Part shown: positions 43,424-53,002 of the stretch, piece by piece
Layout of the letters: each line of letters begins with the position of its first letter
How positions within the stretch are numbered: position 1 is the stretch's first letter
Assembly: GCF_019443505.1 (NCBI RefSeq)
Contig: NZ_CP080377.1
Coordinates: forward strand, 1,178,001-1,242,000
From: Janthinobacterium sp. PAMC25594
GTDB lineage: Bacteria; Pseudomonadota; Gammaproteobacteria; Burkholderiales; Burkholderiaceae_D
Direction of reading: 5' to 3'
DNA: 64,000 bases
Program-made: the position numbers and the translations under genes
Notes under the pieces: generated by a model
The model's input: the letters and a program-made list of their open reading frames with translations, nothing else
Databases searched by the model: none
Told to the model about the DNA's origin: nothing

Positions 43424-44162
43424 TTTCCTGACCACCCGCGCCACGGCGGCGACGCCATCGACGGCGGCGACGAATGCCGTGCAGAGCAATATGCGCGCCA
43501 CCGACGCCACCGGCTCCGGCGGCAACTTCAGCAGCGTGTTCCGACAGGTGCAGGGCGAAGTGGCCCGCTTCATCGAACAGGGCGGCGGCAACGCCACCAG
43601 TCTGAGCCCGCAAGGACGCGCCTATCTGGAGCAGAGCCAGCCCGTGAATGTGCTGGGCAACATCAACCAGGGCGGCGAGATCGGCGAAGTGCAGCAGCAG
43701 TTCCTCGCCTCGATCAAGCCGTGGACGGAAGAAACGGGCGCGCGCCTGGGCGTGGCGCCGGAAATCGTCGCCGCCCACGCCGCGCTGGAATCGGGCTGGG
43801 GCCAGCGTCCGTTGCGCCAGGGCACGGGCGCGGACACAAATAATCTGTTCGGCATCAAGGCCGGCGGCAAATGGCAGGGCGACGTGGCCAGCAATGTCAC
43901 CACCGAATACGAGGCCGGCAGCGGCACGGCGCTGAAGAAAACCGAGCGCTTCCGCAGCTATCCGGACCAGGCCAGCGCCTTCCGCGACTATGCGCAAGTG
44001 TTGCTCGACAATCCACGCTACCGCGCCGCCCTGAACACGGGCGCCAACGCGGGCGCCTTTGCGCAAGGCCTGGCGCGCGGCGGCTATGCCACCGACCCCA
44101 ACTACGCCACCAAGCTGACGCAGCTGGCGACGCGCTTGCAGCGCACGGCCGTCGCGGACTGA
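43410..44162 (+). CDS. flagellar peptidoglycan hydrolase (glucosaminidase, FlgJ C-terminal type)
   Basis: A 250-residue protein with a glucosaminidase (GH73-type) domain at ~90-245. It shows IKPWTEETGARLGVAPEIVA, then HAALESGWGQRPLR with the catalytic Glu near residue 126, NNLFGIKAGGKWQGDVASNV and ERFRSYPDQASAFRDYAQVL. This is the muramidase-like half found fused to the rod-binding half in bifunctional FlgJ. The rod-binding half is a separate gene at 51136. GAGGAAG before ATG 43410 supports the start. It has no obvious signal peptide and is probably exported by the flagellar apparatus. It ends 5 nt from the convergent flgA stop. Confidence 0.88.
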   Translation: MRQADFLTTRATAATPSTAATNAVQSNMRATDATGSGGNFSSVFRQVQGEVARFIEQGGGNATSLSPQGRAYLEQSQPVNVLGNINQGGEIGEVQQQFLASIKPWTEETGARLGVAPEIVAAHAALESGWGQRPLRQGTGADTNNLFGIKAGGKWQGDVASNVTTEYEAGSGTALKKTERFRSYPDQASAFRDYAQVLLDNPRYRAALNTGANAGAFAQGLARGGYATDPNYATKLTQLATRLQRTAVAD

Positions 44163-44167
44163 CCTCC

Positions 44168-44929
44168 TTAACGGCCGGGAATATCGGCCGGTTCCACCAC
44201 GCCCGCATCGACCACCCTGGCACGTATCACCGTGCCGCTGGTGGCGTTGCGCACTCTGATCACCGCTCCCAGCGCGCCCGGGTCCAGCGCTTCGCCGGCC
44301 ATGCTCACTTCCACCTGCTCCTTGCGCGCCACGATATTGACCGCGCTGCCCCGCTTGATCAGCATGGGTGCCGCCAGTTGCCCCTGGCGCAGCACTTCGC
44401 CGGCACGCAAGCTGCGCCGGCTCGACAGGCCGACGGCGCCAGGCAAGGAGGAAATACTGTCCGGCACCATCGTCACATCGCGCCGCGCCAGCGTCACGTC
44501 GGCCGATTGCAACGGCATATTGGCCGTGACGGGTGCGCTGGTGACGGCGACCTGGGCCGTGATGCTACCGCGCGCCAACATTTCATAACGCCAACCGTTG
44601 CTTCCAGGACACACTGCCACAAAGCGCATGCGCTGCGCCGAACGGCTGTCCGCCGTTTCCAGCGTGACAGGCGCCGCGCAAGCGGGCATGGGGCGCGTGC
44701 TTTTCACCACGGCCACTTGAAACTGCGGTTCCAGCAATCCTGCCGTGGCTGCCTGCTGCGCTAATTGCTCTCGCGCCAACTGTTCCACACGCGAAAATAT
44801 ATTGTCGGCTGGCAATTCTGCGCGACCTGCACTACTATATAGGCTGGTCAGTAAAAATAGGCCAGGAAGCAGTATGTAAGGATGTGGCACCTTGTTTCGG
44901 ATCATCGTAATGCTGTTGAAATGAATCAT
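44168..44929 (-). CDS. flgA: P-ring assembly chaperone FlgA
   Basis: A 253-residue periplasmic protein with a Sec signal peptide (~residues 16-37, hydrophobic stretch LLPGLFLLTSLYSSAG). It has the C-terminal SAF/FlgA domain: LSSRRSLRAGEVLRQGQLAA, then RGSAVNIVARKEQVEVSMAG and GALGAVIRVRNATSGTVIRA. It helps FlgI form the P ring. It is read away from flgB across a 140-nt divergent promoter region. ATG 44905 is an alternative start. Confidence 0.92.
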   Translation of the reverse strand: MIHFNSITMIRNKVPHPYILLPGLFLLTSLYSSAGRAELPADNIFSRVEQLAREQLAQQAATAGLLEPQFQVAVVKSTRPMPACAAPVTLETADSRSAQRMRFVAVCPGSNGWRYEMLARGSITAQVAVTSAPVTANMPLQSADVTLARRDVTMVPDSISSLPGAVGLSSRRSLRAGEVLRQGQLAAPMLIKRGSAVNIVARKEQVEVSMAGEALDPGALGAVIRVRNATSGTVIRARVVDAGVVEPADIPGR

Positions 44930-45069
44930 TGCTAACCTTAATCAAAGATACTGAAGCGGCATGACCTTACCATGCGTCAACATGACCAGGCTGGGATTTT
45001 ACTTCTGCACCACCTATTTTCTAGCCCGAACCGCAAAAAGCACGATCGAATTCAATACAAAGGAAGACC

Positions 45070-45432
45070 ATGGGGATTAATTTCAAGGATGCGCTGGGCG
45101 TGCACGCCGATGCACTCGCGCTACGTGCCGACCGTACCCGCGTGCTGGCGGCCAATATTGCCAATGAAAATACGCCCGGCTTCCAGGCCATGGACATGGA
45201 TTTCGGCAGCGCCCTGCAACAATTGCAGGACAACGAAGCGGGCCTGCTGTCGACCGATGACGATGCCAGCGCCCTGTACCGCGTGCCCTACCACCCCAGC
45301 CGCGACGGCAATACCGTCGAAATCGGCGTCGAGCAGGCGGCGTTCTCGCAGAATGCCACCGACTTCCAGACCAGCCTCACTTTCGTCAACATGAAACTGA
45401 AGGGTCTGGCCAAGGCCATTTCCGGACAATAA
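45070..45432 (+). CDS. flgB: flagellar rod protein FlgB
   Basis: A proximal rod protein, 120 residues. The N-terminal LGVHADALALRADRTRVLAA followed by NIANENTPGFQAMDMDF is the rod/hook family ANxxNxxTPGF motif. The C-terminal NATDFQTSLTFVNMKLKGLA is diagnostic of FlgB. AAAGGAAG upstream supports the ATG. It begins the plus-strand flgB-L operon. Confidence 0.94.
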   Translation: MGINFKDALGVHADALALRADRTRVLAANIANENTPGFQAMDMDFGSALQQLQDNEAGLLSTDDDASALYRVPYHPSRDGNTVEIGVEQAAFSQNATDFQTSLTFVNMKLKGLAKAISGQ

Positions 45433-45440
45433 GGATCAGC

Positions 45441-45857
45441 ATGAGCTTCCAGGATATTTCCAAGATCGCCGGTTCGGCGATGGCGGCGCAGACCGTGCGC
45501 CTCAATACCATCGCCAGCAACCTGGCCAATGCCGATTCCGTTGCCGGCTCCGAAGGTGAAACCTACCGCGCACGCAAGCCCGTGTTTGCCGCCGTGATGG
45601 ATGGCCCCGGTGCCAGCGGCGCCGGCGGACGCGTTCAAGTGCTCGACGTGGTGCAAAGCGATGAGCCGCTGCGCAAGGTGTATGAGCCGGGCCACCCGAT
45701 GGCCAATGCCGATGGCATGGTGTTCTACCCCAACGTCAATCAGGTCGCCGAGATGACCGACATGATGTCGGCTTCGCGCGCGTTTGAAACCAATGTCGAA
45801 GTTCTGGGCCGCATCAAGTCGATGCAGCAATCGCTCCTCAAATTAGGTGAAGCATAA
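45441..45857 (+). CDS. flgC: flagellar rod protein FlgC
   Basis: A proximal rod protein, 138 residues, 8 nt after flgB. It shows AAQTVRLNTIASNLANADSV near residue 14 and the C-terminal DMMSASRAFETNVEVLGRIK, both diagnostic. The segment GMVFYPNVNQVAEMTDMM links them as in other FlgC proteins. Confidence 0.94.
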   Translation: MSFQDISKIAGSAMAAQTVRLNTIASNLANADSVAGSEGETYRARKPVFAAVMDGPGASGAGGRVQVLDVVQSDEPLRKVYEPGHPMANADGMVFYPNVNQVAEMTDMMSASRAFETNVEVLGRIKSMQQSLLKLGEA

Positions 45858-45860
45858 TCC

Positions 45861-46517
45861 ATGGAAACCAATCTCTTTACAAACAACAACAGTGGCGCCA
45901 GCAACAACGGCAGCAATGCCGTCAAGTCGCAGAGCAATGCCACCCAGGATATGTTCACCAAATTGCTGGTCGCGCAGATCAAGAACCAGGATCCCCTCGC
46001 ACCCACCGATCCGAGCCAGTTCGTCAATCAATTGACGCAGCAGGCGCAAACGGAAGCGATGCAGAACCTGTCGGCGCTGACCAGCGCCAATGCCAGCGTG
46101 CTGCAATCGATGCAAGTGCTGGCCCTGGGTGCGCAAGTGGGTTCCGAAGTGATGGTCAACAGTGAAACGGTGCAGCTCGACACGAGCAAGGTCAGCGGCA
46201 GCATCGCGCTGGCCGCCGGCACCACCAAGACCACCGTGACCCTGAAAGGCGCGGACGACAAGGAATACAAGATCGAACTGGGTGCCAAGGGTGCCGGTAC
46301 CGTTCCCTTCACCATCGACCCCGTCGCGCTGGGCTTGCCTGCTGGCACCTATACCATGGCAGTCACCACCGGTGGCACCGAAAAACCGACGGTCGACATC
46401 GCAGGCAAGCTCAACAGCGTGCGCCTGTCGTCCGGCGGCAGCATGATTCTGAACGTGTCGAACCTGGGCGAAGTCAACCCTGGCGCGATCACCGGCTTTA
46501 ACGGTAAGACGGCCTGA
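45861..46517 (+). CDS. flgD: flagellar hook cap protein FlgD
   Basis: The scaffold for hook assembly, 218 residues, 3 nt after flgC. The N-terminal signature DMFTKLLVAQIKNQDPLAPT followed by DPSQFVNQLTQQAQTEAMQN is canonical. The C-terminal part has the FlgD Ig-like/Tudor pattern (VGSEVMVNSETVQLD, then LPAGTYTMAVTTGGTEKP). Confidence 0.94.
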   Translation: METNLFTNNNSGASNNGSNAVKSQSNATQDMFTKLLVAQIKNQDPLAPTDPSQFVNQLTQQAQTEAMQNLSALTSANASVLQSMQVLALGAQVGSEVMVNSETVQLDTSKVSGSIALAAGTTKTTVTLKGADDKEYKIELGAKGAGTVPFTIDPVALGLPAGTYTMAVTTGGTEKPTVDIAGKLNSVRLSSGGSMILNVSNLGEVNPGAITGFNGKTA

Positions 46518-46575
46518 TCCGCTCTCCCCTTCGTTTCCTGAACACTAATCTCCTCCTTCACTAAAGGAAGTCAAC

Positions 46576-47754
46576 ATGAGTTTCGACATCGCCCTGTCCG
46601 GTATCCAGTCCATCAACCAACAGTTGAACAGCACCAGTAACAATATCGCCAATGCCGGCACCTACGGTTTCAAGAGCAGCCGCGCCAACTTTTCGGCCAT
46701 GTATGCCGGTTCGCGCGCCACGGGCACGGAAATCGGTTCGCTGACGCAAAGCATGTCGCTCAATGGCGGCGTGCTGAACACGGGCCGCGCGCTCGACGCG
46801 GCCATCGATGGCCGCGGCTATTTCGTTTCGCGCGATGCGCAAAACACCATGAGCTACAGCCGCGTCGGCATCTTTTCGGCCAGCAATGAAGGCAAGCTGA
46901 TCGATGCGAACGGACGCCTGGTGCAGGGCTATGCCGCCGTCAAGGACAGCACCGCTCTGGGCACCATGGGCGACATGCTGATTCCAACGGGCCAGATTCC
47001 CGCCGTGGCATCGACCAAGCTGGCGTATGCCGCCAACATGTCGTCCGAATGGACCATCAAGACCGTGCCCTTCAGCAAGACTAGCGAGCTGAGCTACAAC
47101 AGCGGCAAGTCCTCGATCATCTACGATTCGCTGGGCGCCAAGCACTCGCTGGGCCAGTACTTCGTCAAGACGGCGGCGGGCGTGGATGTACATTACACCT
47201 TCGATAACGCCGATGTGTTGCCGGTGACGAACATGACCTTCGACACTTCCGGCAAGCTGGTGACGGGCACGTCTGCCACGCCGGTCCTGCCGACGCCGCC
47301 TGGCGCGGCGCCGATGTCGGTCGCCATCGACTACACGGGCACGACCCAGTTCGCCGGCGAATCGACGACCTCGACCGACCGCGCCGACGGCTATGCCTCG
47401 GGCACCTACACGGGCGTGGAACTGGCCACTGACGGCTCCGTCGTGGCGAAATACACGAACGGCCAGAAGCAAAGCATCGGCGTGATCGCCCTGGCCACCT
47501 TCCCCGACGAAGGCGCATTGACGGCCGTCAACGATACCAGCTGGGTTGCCTCGACCACGTCCGGCACCGCCATGTATGACCGTCCGGGCGTCGGCATGGT
47601 CGGCAAACTGGTGACGAGCTCGCTGGAACAGTCGAACGTCGACATCACCTCCGAACTGGTGGGTCTGATGACGTCGCAGCGCAATTACCAGGCGAACTCG
47701 AAGGTCATCTCGACCGAGAACGCCATGCTGCAATCGCTGATGCAAGCGCTGTAA
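46576..47754 (+). CDS. flgE: flagellar hook protein FlgE
   Basis: The hook subunit, 392 residues. The N-terminal FDIALSGIQSINQQLNSTSN and NIANAGTYGFKSSRANFSAM motifs and the C-terminal NVDITSELVGLMTSQRNYQA then NSKVISTENAMLQSLMQAL are typical. AAAGGAAG upstream supports the ATG. The middle is variable, with Thr/Ser-rich stretches. Confidence 0.95.
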   Translation: MSFDIALSGIQSINQQLNSTSNNIANAGTYGFKSSRANFSAMYAGSRATGTEIGSLTQSMSLNGGVLNTGRALDAAIDGRGYFVSRDAQNTMSYSRVGIFSASNEGKLIDANGRLVQGYAAVKDSTALGTMGDMLIPTGQIPAVASTKLAYAANMSSEWTIKTVPFSKTSELSYNSGKSSIIYDSLGAKHSLGQYFVKTAAGVDVHYTFDNADVLPVTNMTFDTSGKLVTGTSATPVLPTPPGAAPMSVAIDYTGTTQFAGESTTSTDRADGYASGTYTGVELATDGSVVAKYTNGQKQSIGVIALATFPDEGALTAVNDTSWVASTTSGTAMYDRPGVGMVGKLVTSSLEQSNVDITSELVGLMTSQRNYQANSKVISTENAMLQSLMQAL

Positions 47755-47780
47755 TCCACGATACGCAAAGGTAAAAAGCA

Positions 47781-48509
47781 ATGGATGCGCTGATTTATAC
47801 CGCCATGAGCGGGGCCGATCGTGCCCTGCGGGCACAGCAGGTACACGCCAACAACCTGGCCAATATCGAGACGGGCGGCTTTCGCGCCAACCTGGAAGTG
47901 TCCACTGCCCAGCCGCTGCAAAACGGCTATGGCTACGACGACCGCCACATGACGCAGACGCAGTCGAGCGCCGTCGGCACGCGTACGGGCGCCATCAAGG
48001 AAACGGGACGCGATCTCGACGTGGCCATCACGGGCAACGGTTTTCTCGCGGTACAGTGGCAAAACGGCGAAGCCTACACGCGCGCCGGCGCCATGGATCT
48101 CGATGAAACGGGCGCGCTGACCCTGAACGGCCGGCCCGTGCTGGGCGAAGGCGGCCCCATCACGATTCCCGAGCACACCAGCCTGTCGATCGGCGCCGAT
48201 GGCACGATCTCCATCCAGGTGCCGGGTACGGCGCAGATGCAGACCGTCGACAAGCTCAAGCTGGTCAATGCCGAAGCGGGCGAGCTGACGAAGAACGAGG
48301 CGGGCCTGATCGTGGCGCGCAGCGGCGAAGACTTGCAAGCCGATCCGACGGTGCGCCTGCGCGACCGCCACCTGGAAGGCAGCAACGTCTCGGCCGTCGA
48401 GGAAATGGTCGCCACCATGAGCCTGAACCGCAGCTTCGAGATGCAAATGAAAGTATTCAAGGCCAGCGATTCCATGACGGAATCGGGCAACCGCCTGCTC
48501 AGTACCTAA
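47781..48509 (+). CDS. flgF: flagellar rod protein FlgF
   Basis: A proximal rod protein, 242 residues, 26 nt after flgE. It shows the N-terminal MDALIYTAMSGADRALRAQQ then HANNLANIETGGFRANLEV, the central RDLDVAITGNGFLAVQWQNG, and the C-terminal SNVSAVEEMVATMSLNRSFE MQMKVFK. Order and length separate it from the FlgG that follows. Confidence 0.94.
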   Translation: MDALIYTAMSGADRALRAQQVHANNLANIETGGFRANLEVSTAQPLQNGYGYDDRHMTQTQSSAVGTRTGAIKETGRDLDVAITGNGFLAVQWQNGEAYTRAGAMDLDETGALTLNGRPVLGEGGPITIPEHTSLSIGADGTISIQVPGTAQMQTVDKLKLVNAEAGELTKNEAGLIVARSGEDLQADPTVRLRDRHLEGSNVSAVEEMVATMSLNRSFEMQMKVFKASDSMTESGNRLLST

Positions 48510-48551
48510 GCGTACCCGGCCCAACGCGACGAAATATTCAAGGAGCAATAT

Positions 48552-49340
48552 ATGAATCCAGCAATGTGGATCAGCAAGACCGGCGTGCAGGCACAAGATG
48601 CCAAACTGCAAGCCATCGCGAACAACCTGGCCAACGTCAATACGGTCGGTTTCAAGCGCGACCGCGTCGTCTTCGAAGACCTGTTTTATCAGGTCGAGCA
48701 GCAGCCGGGCACGCAGCGCGCCGACAATACCCTCTCGCCATCGGGCGTACAGCTGGGTAACGGTACCCACATGGTGGGCACGCAAAAGGTGTTTACCACC
48801 GGCAGCCTGCAAACGACGAGCCGCGAATTCGACGTCGCCATCACCGGCAACGGCTTTTTGCAAGTACTGCGCCCGAACGGCGAAGCGGCCTACACGCGCG
48901 CCGGCCAGCTGGGCATCAATGAAAACGGCGTGATGGTCAACGCCCAGGGCTTGCCGCTGGTGCCGCAGATCACCGTGCCGAACAATGCCACGGCGATCAC
49001 CATCGGTGAAAACGGCATGGTCACGGCCACCGTGCCGGGCAATGTCAACGGCACCCAGCTGGGCCAGCTGAACCTGACCAGCTTCATCAACCCGACGGGC
49101 CTGCTGGCACTCGGTGAAAACCTGTTCCAGGAAACGGCATCGAGCGGCACGCCGACGGAAGGCCGTCCCGGCGAAGGCGCCCTGGGCAAGCTGAAGCAGT
49201 TTGCGCTGGAAGGCTCGAACGTGCAGGTGGTCGAAGAGATGGTCGACATGATCGCTGCCCAGCGCACCTATGAAATGAACACCAAGGTGCTGTCGGCCGC
49301 CGACAATATGCTGCAATACCTGGCGCAAGCGGCACGCTGA
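48552..49340 (+). CDS. flgG: flagellar distal rod protein FlgG
   Basis: The distal rod protein, 262 residues. It begins with PAMWISKTGVQAQDAKLQAI, then NNLANVNTVGFKRDRVVFED, and has REFDVAITGNGFLQVLRPNG in the middle and SNVQVVEEMVDMIAAQRTYE at the end, all typical. AAGGAG upstream supports the start. Its stop overlaps the flgH start by 1 nt. Confidence 0.95.
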   Translation: MNPAMWISKTGVQAQDAKLQAIANNLANVNTVGFKRDRVVFEDLFYQVEQQPGTQRADNTLSPSGVQLGNGTHMVGTQKVFTTGSLQTTSREFDVAITGNGFLQVLRPNGEAAYTRAGQLGINENGVMVNAQGLPLVPQITVPNNATAITIGENGMVTATVPGNVNGTQLGQLNLTSFINPTGLLALGENLFQETASSGTPTEGRPGEGALGKLKQFALEGSNVQVVEEMVDMIAAQRTYEMNTKVLSAADNMLQYLAQAAR

Positions 49341-50014
49341 TGACAGTCGCCATGAAAGCCACGGCGGCCCTGCTGCTGGTGTTGATGGCCGGTTGCGCCA
49401 GCCAGCCGGCGGCGCCGGTGGCGCCCAGCTTTTCCGATACGCCGTTGCCCGTGGCGCCGCGCAGCGCGGCACGCGGCGGCGTGGGCGGCGGCGTGTTCAA
49501 TCCCGATGCGGGACTGGACCTGATCTCGGACAGCCGCGCCTTCCGCGTGGGCGACGTCGTCACGGTGGCCCTGCAGGAAACCACGCAGGCCAGCAAGAAG
49601 GCGGGCACCTCGTTCAACAAGGGCTCGTCCGTCGGCGTGAAGGCGGCCAGCATCCTCGGCAAGACCCTGCCGAAGACGGGCCTTGATCTCTCCGCCGACC
49701 GCAACTTCGCCGGCGACTCGACCAGCACGCAGCAAAATGCCTTGTCCGGCGCCATCACCGTGATCGTGCAGGAAGTGCTGCCGAACGGCTTGCTGCGCGT
49801 GCAGGGCGAGAAAACGCTGACCCTGAACCAGGGCGAGGAATTCGTGCGCCTGCGCGGCTACCTGCGCGCGGCCGACATCGATTCGAACAACCAGGTCTCG
49901 TCCTTGCGCATCGCCAATGCACAGATCGCCTATTCCGGCCAGGGCACCCTGGCCGAAGCCAATACACCGGGCTGGCTGACGCGCTTCTTCGTCGGCCCAT
50001 GGATGCCGTTTTAA
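49340..50014 (+). CDS. flgH: flagellar L-ring lipoprotein FlgH
   Basis: The outer-membrane L-ring subunit, 224 residues. The signal peptide ends in a lipobox (LLVLMAGCAS, Cys near residue 18). The mature part shows LDLISDSRAFRVGDVVTVAL, then AITVIVQEVLPNGLLRVQGE and LSLRIANAQI-type text (SSLRIANAQIAYSGQGTLAE), and ends TRFFVGPWMPF. It is coupled to flgG by overlap. Confidence 0.95.
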   Translation: MTVAMKATAALLLVLMAGCASQPAAPVAPSFSDTPLPVAPRSAARGGVGGGVFNPDAGLDLISDSRAFRVGDVVTVALQETTQASKKAGTSFNKGSSVGVKAASILGKTLPKTGLDLSADRNFAGDSTSTQQNALSGAITVIVQEVLPNGLLRVQGEKTLTLNQGEEFVRLRGYLRAADIDSNNQVSSLRIANAQIAYSGQGTLAEANTPGWLTRFFVGPWMPF

Positions 50015-50023
50015 GGTGACCTC

Positions 50024-51136
50024 ATGAAATTTCGTTCCGCCCTGCCCCTGGCAGCCATGCTCGCCGTGCTCTCCGGCCTTGCCCTGCCCGCCAGCGCCGC
50101 GCAAGTACTGCGCAACCTGGTCAGCATCGAGGGCGTGCGCGACAACCCGCTGGTCGGCTACGGCCTCGTCGTCGGCCTGAACGGCAGCGGCGACACCACC
50201 CAGGTGAAGTTTTCCAGCCAGTCCGTGGTCAACATGCTCAAGCAGTTCGGCGTGAAGATGCCGGACGGCGCCGAAGCGAAAAGCAAGAACGTCGCCACCG
50301 TCATGGTCAGCGCCGTATTTCCACCAGGATACCGCCGTGGCCAGGCCATCGACGTCACCGTCTCGTCTCTGGGCGATGCGAAAAGCTTGCGCGGCGGCAC
50401 CTTGCTGCTGACGCAACTGCGCGCGGCCGACAATGAAACGTATGCGCTGGCGCAAGGCAACGTGGTCGTCGGCGGCTTGAACGCCACCGGCAAGAGCGGC
50501 TCGTCCGTCACCGTCAACACGCCCACCTCGGGCCGCATACCCAACGGCGCCAACATCGAGCGCGAGATTATCAGCGACTTTTCCACCAAGCCTTCCGTCA
50601 CCCTGAACTTGCGCCACCCGCATTTCGAGACGGCCATCAATATCGTCGAAGCCGTGAACCGCCGCTTCGGCGCCGTCGCCACCACGCGCGACGCCACCAG
50701 CGTGGACGTGCTGGCGCCGGAAAACCCGACCCAGCGCGTGGCGTTCATGGCCAAGCTGGAAGCGCTGAGCGTCGACGTGGGCGTCGACACGCCGAAAGTG
50801 GTCTTCAATTCGCGCACCGGCACCGTGGTCATCGCCGAAGGCTTGCGCGTCAAGGCCGCCGCCGTCACGCACGGCTCGCTGAAAGTGGTCATTTCCGAAA
50901 GTTCCAACGTCAGCCAGCCGGCGCCGTTCGGCAGTGGCCAGACCACCGTCACGCCGCAGTCGAAGGTCTCCGTCGACCAGGGCAACGGCAATATGTTCAA
51001 ATGGCCGGCCGGCGCCAAGCTGCAGTCCATCATCGATGTGGTCAACAGCCTGGGCGCCTCGCCCGACGACATCATGGCAATTTTACAGGCGCTCGACCAG
51101 GCTGGCGCCATCGAAGGCGAACTGGTGGTGATTTGA
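50024..51136 (+). CDS. flgI: flagellar P-ring protein FlgI
   Basis: The periplasmic P-ring subunit, 370 residues, with a Sec signal peptide (~1-25, ending PASAA). It shows [20 protein letters not shown], then [20 protein letters not shown] and the C-terminal [40 protein letters not shown]. It is in an operon with flgH (9-nt gap) and shares one base with the flgJ start. Confidence 0.96.
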   Translation: MKFRSALPLAAMLAVLSGLALPASAAQVLRNLVSIEGVRDNPLVGYGLVVGLNGSGDTTQVKFSSQSVVNMLKQFGVKMPDGAEAKSKNVATVMVSAVFPPGYRRGQAIDVTVSSLGDAKSLRGGTLLLTQLRAADNETYALAQGNVVVGGLNATGKSGSSVTVNTPTSGRIPNGANIEREIISDFSTKPSVTLNLRHPHFETAINIVEAVNRRFGAVATTRDATSVDVLAPENPTQRVAFMAKLEALSVDVGVDTPKVVFNSRTGTVVIAEGLRVKAAAVTHGSLKVVISESSNVSQPAPFGSGQTTVTPQSKVSVDQGNGNMFKWPAGAKLQSIIDVVNSLGASPDDIMAILQALDQAGAIEGELVVI

Positions 51137-51540
51137 TGCTGAATGTAAACGACAGCAGCAGCGCCCTGCCCTCGGCGCTCGATGACAAGACTCCCGCCGC
51201 GGCCACGCCGGCAGATCCCCGCTACGCGGCCAAGGCCACCGAGGCGGCCGTCAAGTTCGAAGCCTTCTTCATCTCGCACATGCTGCGCCAGATGCGTTCG
51301 GGCACGCGCGAGATGGCGGGCGAGGACAGCGTCTTCAAGGACCCCATCAACAGCGACATGCTGGAAATGGCCGACAACCTGGTTGCCGACAAGATGGCCG
51401 GCCAGCGCGCCTTCGGCATCGCCGACGCCATCCTGCGCCAGCTGCTGCCGGCGGCCAATGCGCCCGTTTCGGCTAATGTCACTGGCAAAAACGCTGTCAA
51501 GACCGACAATATTGCGGCGCCGCTTAATAAATCCGTCTGA
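51136..51540 (+). CDS. flgJ: FlgJ, rod-binding domain only
   Basis: A 134-residue protein with just the rod-binding half of FlgJ. AVKFEAFFISHMLRQMRSGT near residue 38 and DMLEMADNLVADKMAGQRAF near 75 match the N-terminal domain of E. coli FlgJ (313 residues). The C-terminal muramidase half is missing and instead is a separate gene at 43410. The tail after residue ~105 is low-complexity. It is coupled to flgI and followed by an 81-nt gap to flgK. In lateral systems of other bacteria FlgJ also lacks the enzyme domain. Confidence 0.9.
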   Translation: MLNVNDSSSALPSALDDKTPAAATPADPRYAAKATEAAVKFEAFFISHMLRQMRSGTREMAGEDSVFKDPINSDMLEMADNLVADKMAGQRAFGIADAILRQLLPAANAPVSANVTGKNAVKTDNIAAPLNKSV

Positions 51541-51621
51541 AACGTCGCCTGTACAAGGTAACAACGATTCACTGCCTGCCCACCCGCACGCGCCACACTC
51601 TTCACGAAAGAAAATTGCCCA

Positions 51622-52992
51622 ATGAGCATCATCAGCAATGCATTGTCAGGCAGCATCGCCGCCCAGGCCGCACTGAATGCGGCCAGCCAGAACATCGCCA
51701 ACCTGCAAACGGCGGGCTATACCCGCCAGGGCGTGCTGTTGTCCTCGCTTGGCGCCGGCGTGGGCGTGCGCTCGGCCGGCAATGGCGTGGAAGTGTCGGC
51801 CCTGCTGCGCTTTGCCGATGCGTATAAAAGCCAGCAAATGTGGCGCGCCGCGTCCGACCAGGGCGCCCGTGCGCAGACCCAGCCGTACCTGACGCAGCTC
51901 GAGCGCGTGATGGGTGACGATGCATCCAGCATCAGCAACGGTATCGACGGCTTCTTCAAGGCCCTGAACGCGGCCGCCGTGGACCCGACGTCGACGCCGC
52001 TGCGCCAGCAGATCGTCACCTCCGCCGACGCCATGGCGCAACGCTTCAACAGCATCAGCACCGTCATGGGCAACCAGCTGCTGTCGGTGCAGCAGCAACG
52101 GTCAGCGATCGTGCCGCAAGCGAACACGACGCTGGCGAATATCGCCGCGCTGAACCAGCGCATCAGCACCTCCACGGCCTCGGGCACGAATGTGTCGTCG
52201 CTGATGGATGCGCGCGACCAGCTGATCGATGGCCTGGCCTCGCAAATGGGCATCGACGTGCTCGACCAGCCGGACGGCTCGCGCAATGTCGCACTGAAAT
52301 CGGGACAGCCGCTGGTCATCGGCAGCCTGGCCGCTACCCTCAGCAGCAACATGACGAACACGGGCGACCAAACCCTGACCCTCGATTTCGCCAAATCGTC
52401 GTACACCCTTGATCCGGTGGCCATCGGCGGCCAGATGGGCGGCCTGGGCGAATTCGAGCAAAATACCCTGAAACCGCTGCAGCAGTCGCTGCAAGACATG
52501 GCCACCCAGTTAACCAGCAAGGTCAACACGCAGCTGGCCCTGGGCACGACCATGGCCCCGCCTCCTGGCAATAACGGCACCCCCCTGCTGGTCTACGCGA
52601 ATGGCAAGCTGGGCATTACTCCCGGCTTCAACGCGAAGGACCTGGCCCTGTCGCTGACGGGCGCCGCTGGTGATAGCGGTAACTTGCAGAAATTAATCGA
52701 CATCAAAAATCAACCGATCAGCGTCAGCTGGGTGGGTAATGTCCTGATGAGCGATGCCGACACGCAGTTGGTCGGCAAGCTGGGTATCTACAGCCAGCAG
52801 AACCAGGCCCTGCTGAAGACCTCCAACACCGTGCGTGCGCAAGCCATCGACGACTGGAAATCCACCAGCGGCGTGAACAAGGACGAGGAAGCGATGAACC
52901 TGGTCGAATTCCAGAATATGTACCAGGCAAACATGAAAGTCATTTCCGTGGCGAAGACCTTGTTTGATGCCACTTTGCAAATGATGGGTTAA
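51622..52992 (+). CDS. flgK: flagellar hook-associated protein FlgK
   Basis: Hook-filament junction protein 1, 456 residues (shorter than the ~550 of E. coli, within the range of the family). It shows the N-terminal ISNALSGSIAAQAALNAASQ then NIANLQTAGYTRQGVLLSSL, and the C-terminal NKDEEAMNLVEFQNMYQANM KVISVAKTLFDATLQMMG. It is 10 nt upstream of flgL. FlgN (42983) is its likely chaperone. Confidence 0.94.
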   Translation: MSIISNALSGSIAAQAALNAASQNIANLQTAGYTRQGVLLSSLGAGVGVRSAGNGVEVSALLRFADAYKSQQMWRAASDQGARAQTQPYLTQLERVMGDDASSISNGIDGFFKALNAAAVDPTSTPLRQQIVTSADAMAQRFNSISTVMGNQLLSVQQQRSAIVPQANTTLANIAALNQRISTSTASGTNVSSLMDARDQLIDGLASQMGIDVLDQPDGSRNVALKSGQPLVIGSLAATLSSNMTNTGDQTLTLDFAKSSYTLDPVAIGGQMGGLGEFEQNTLKPLQQSLQDMATQLTSKVNTQLALGTTMAPPPGNNGTPLLVYANGKLGITPGFNAKDLALSLTGAAGDSGNLQKLIDIKNQPISVSWVGNVLMSDADTQLVGKLGIYSQQNQALLKTSNTVRAQAIDDWKSTSGVNKDEEAMNLVEFQNMYQANMKVISVAKTLFDATLQMMG

Positions 52993-53002
52993 GGAGAAGA
53001 GC

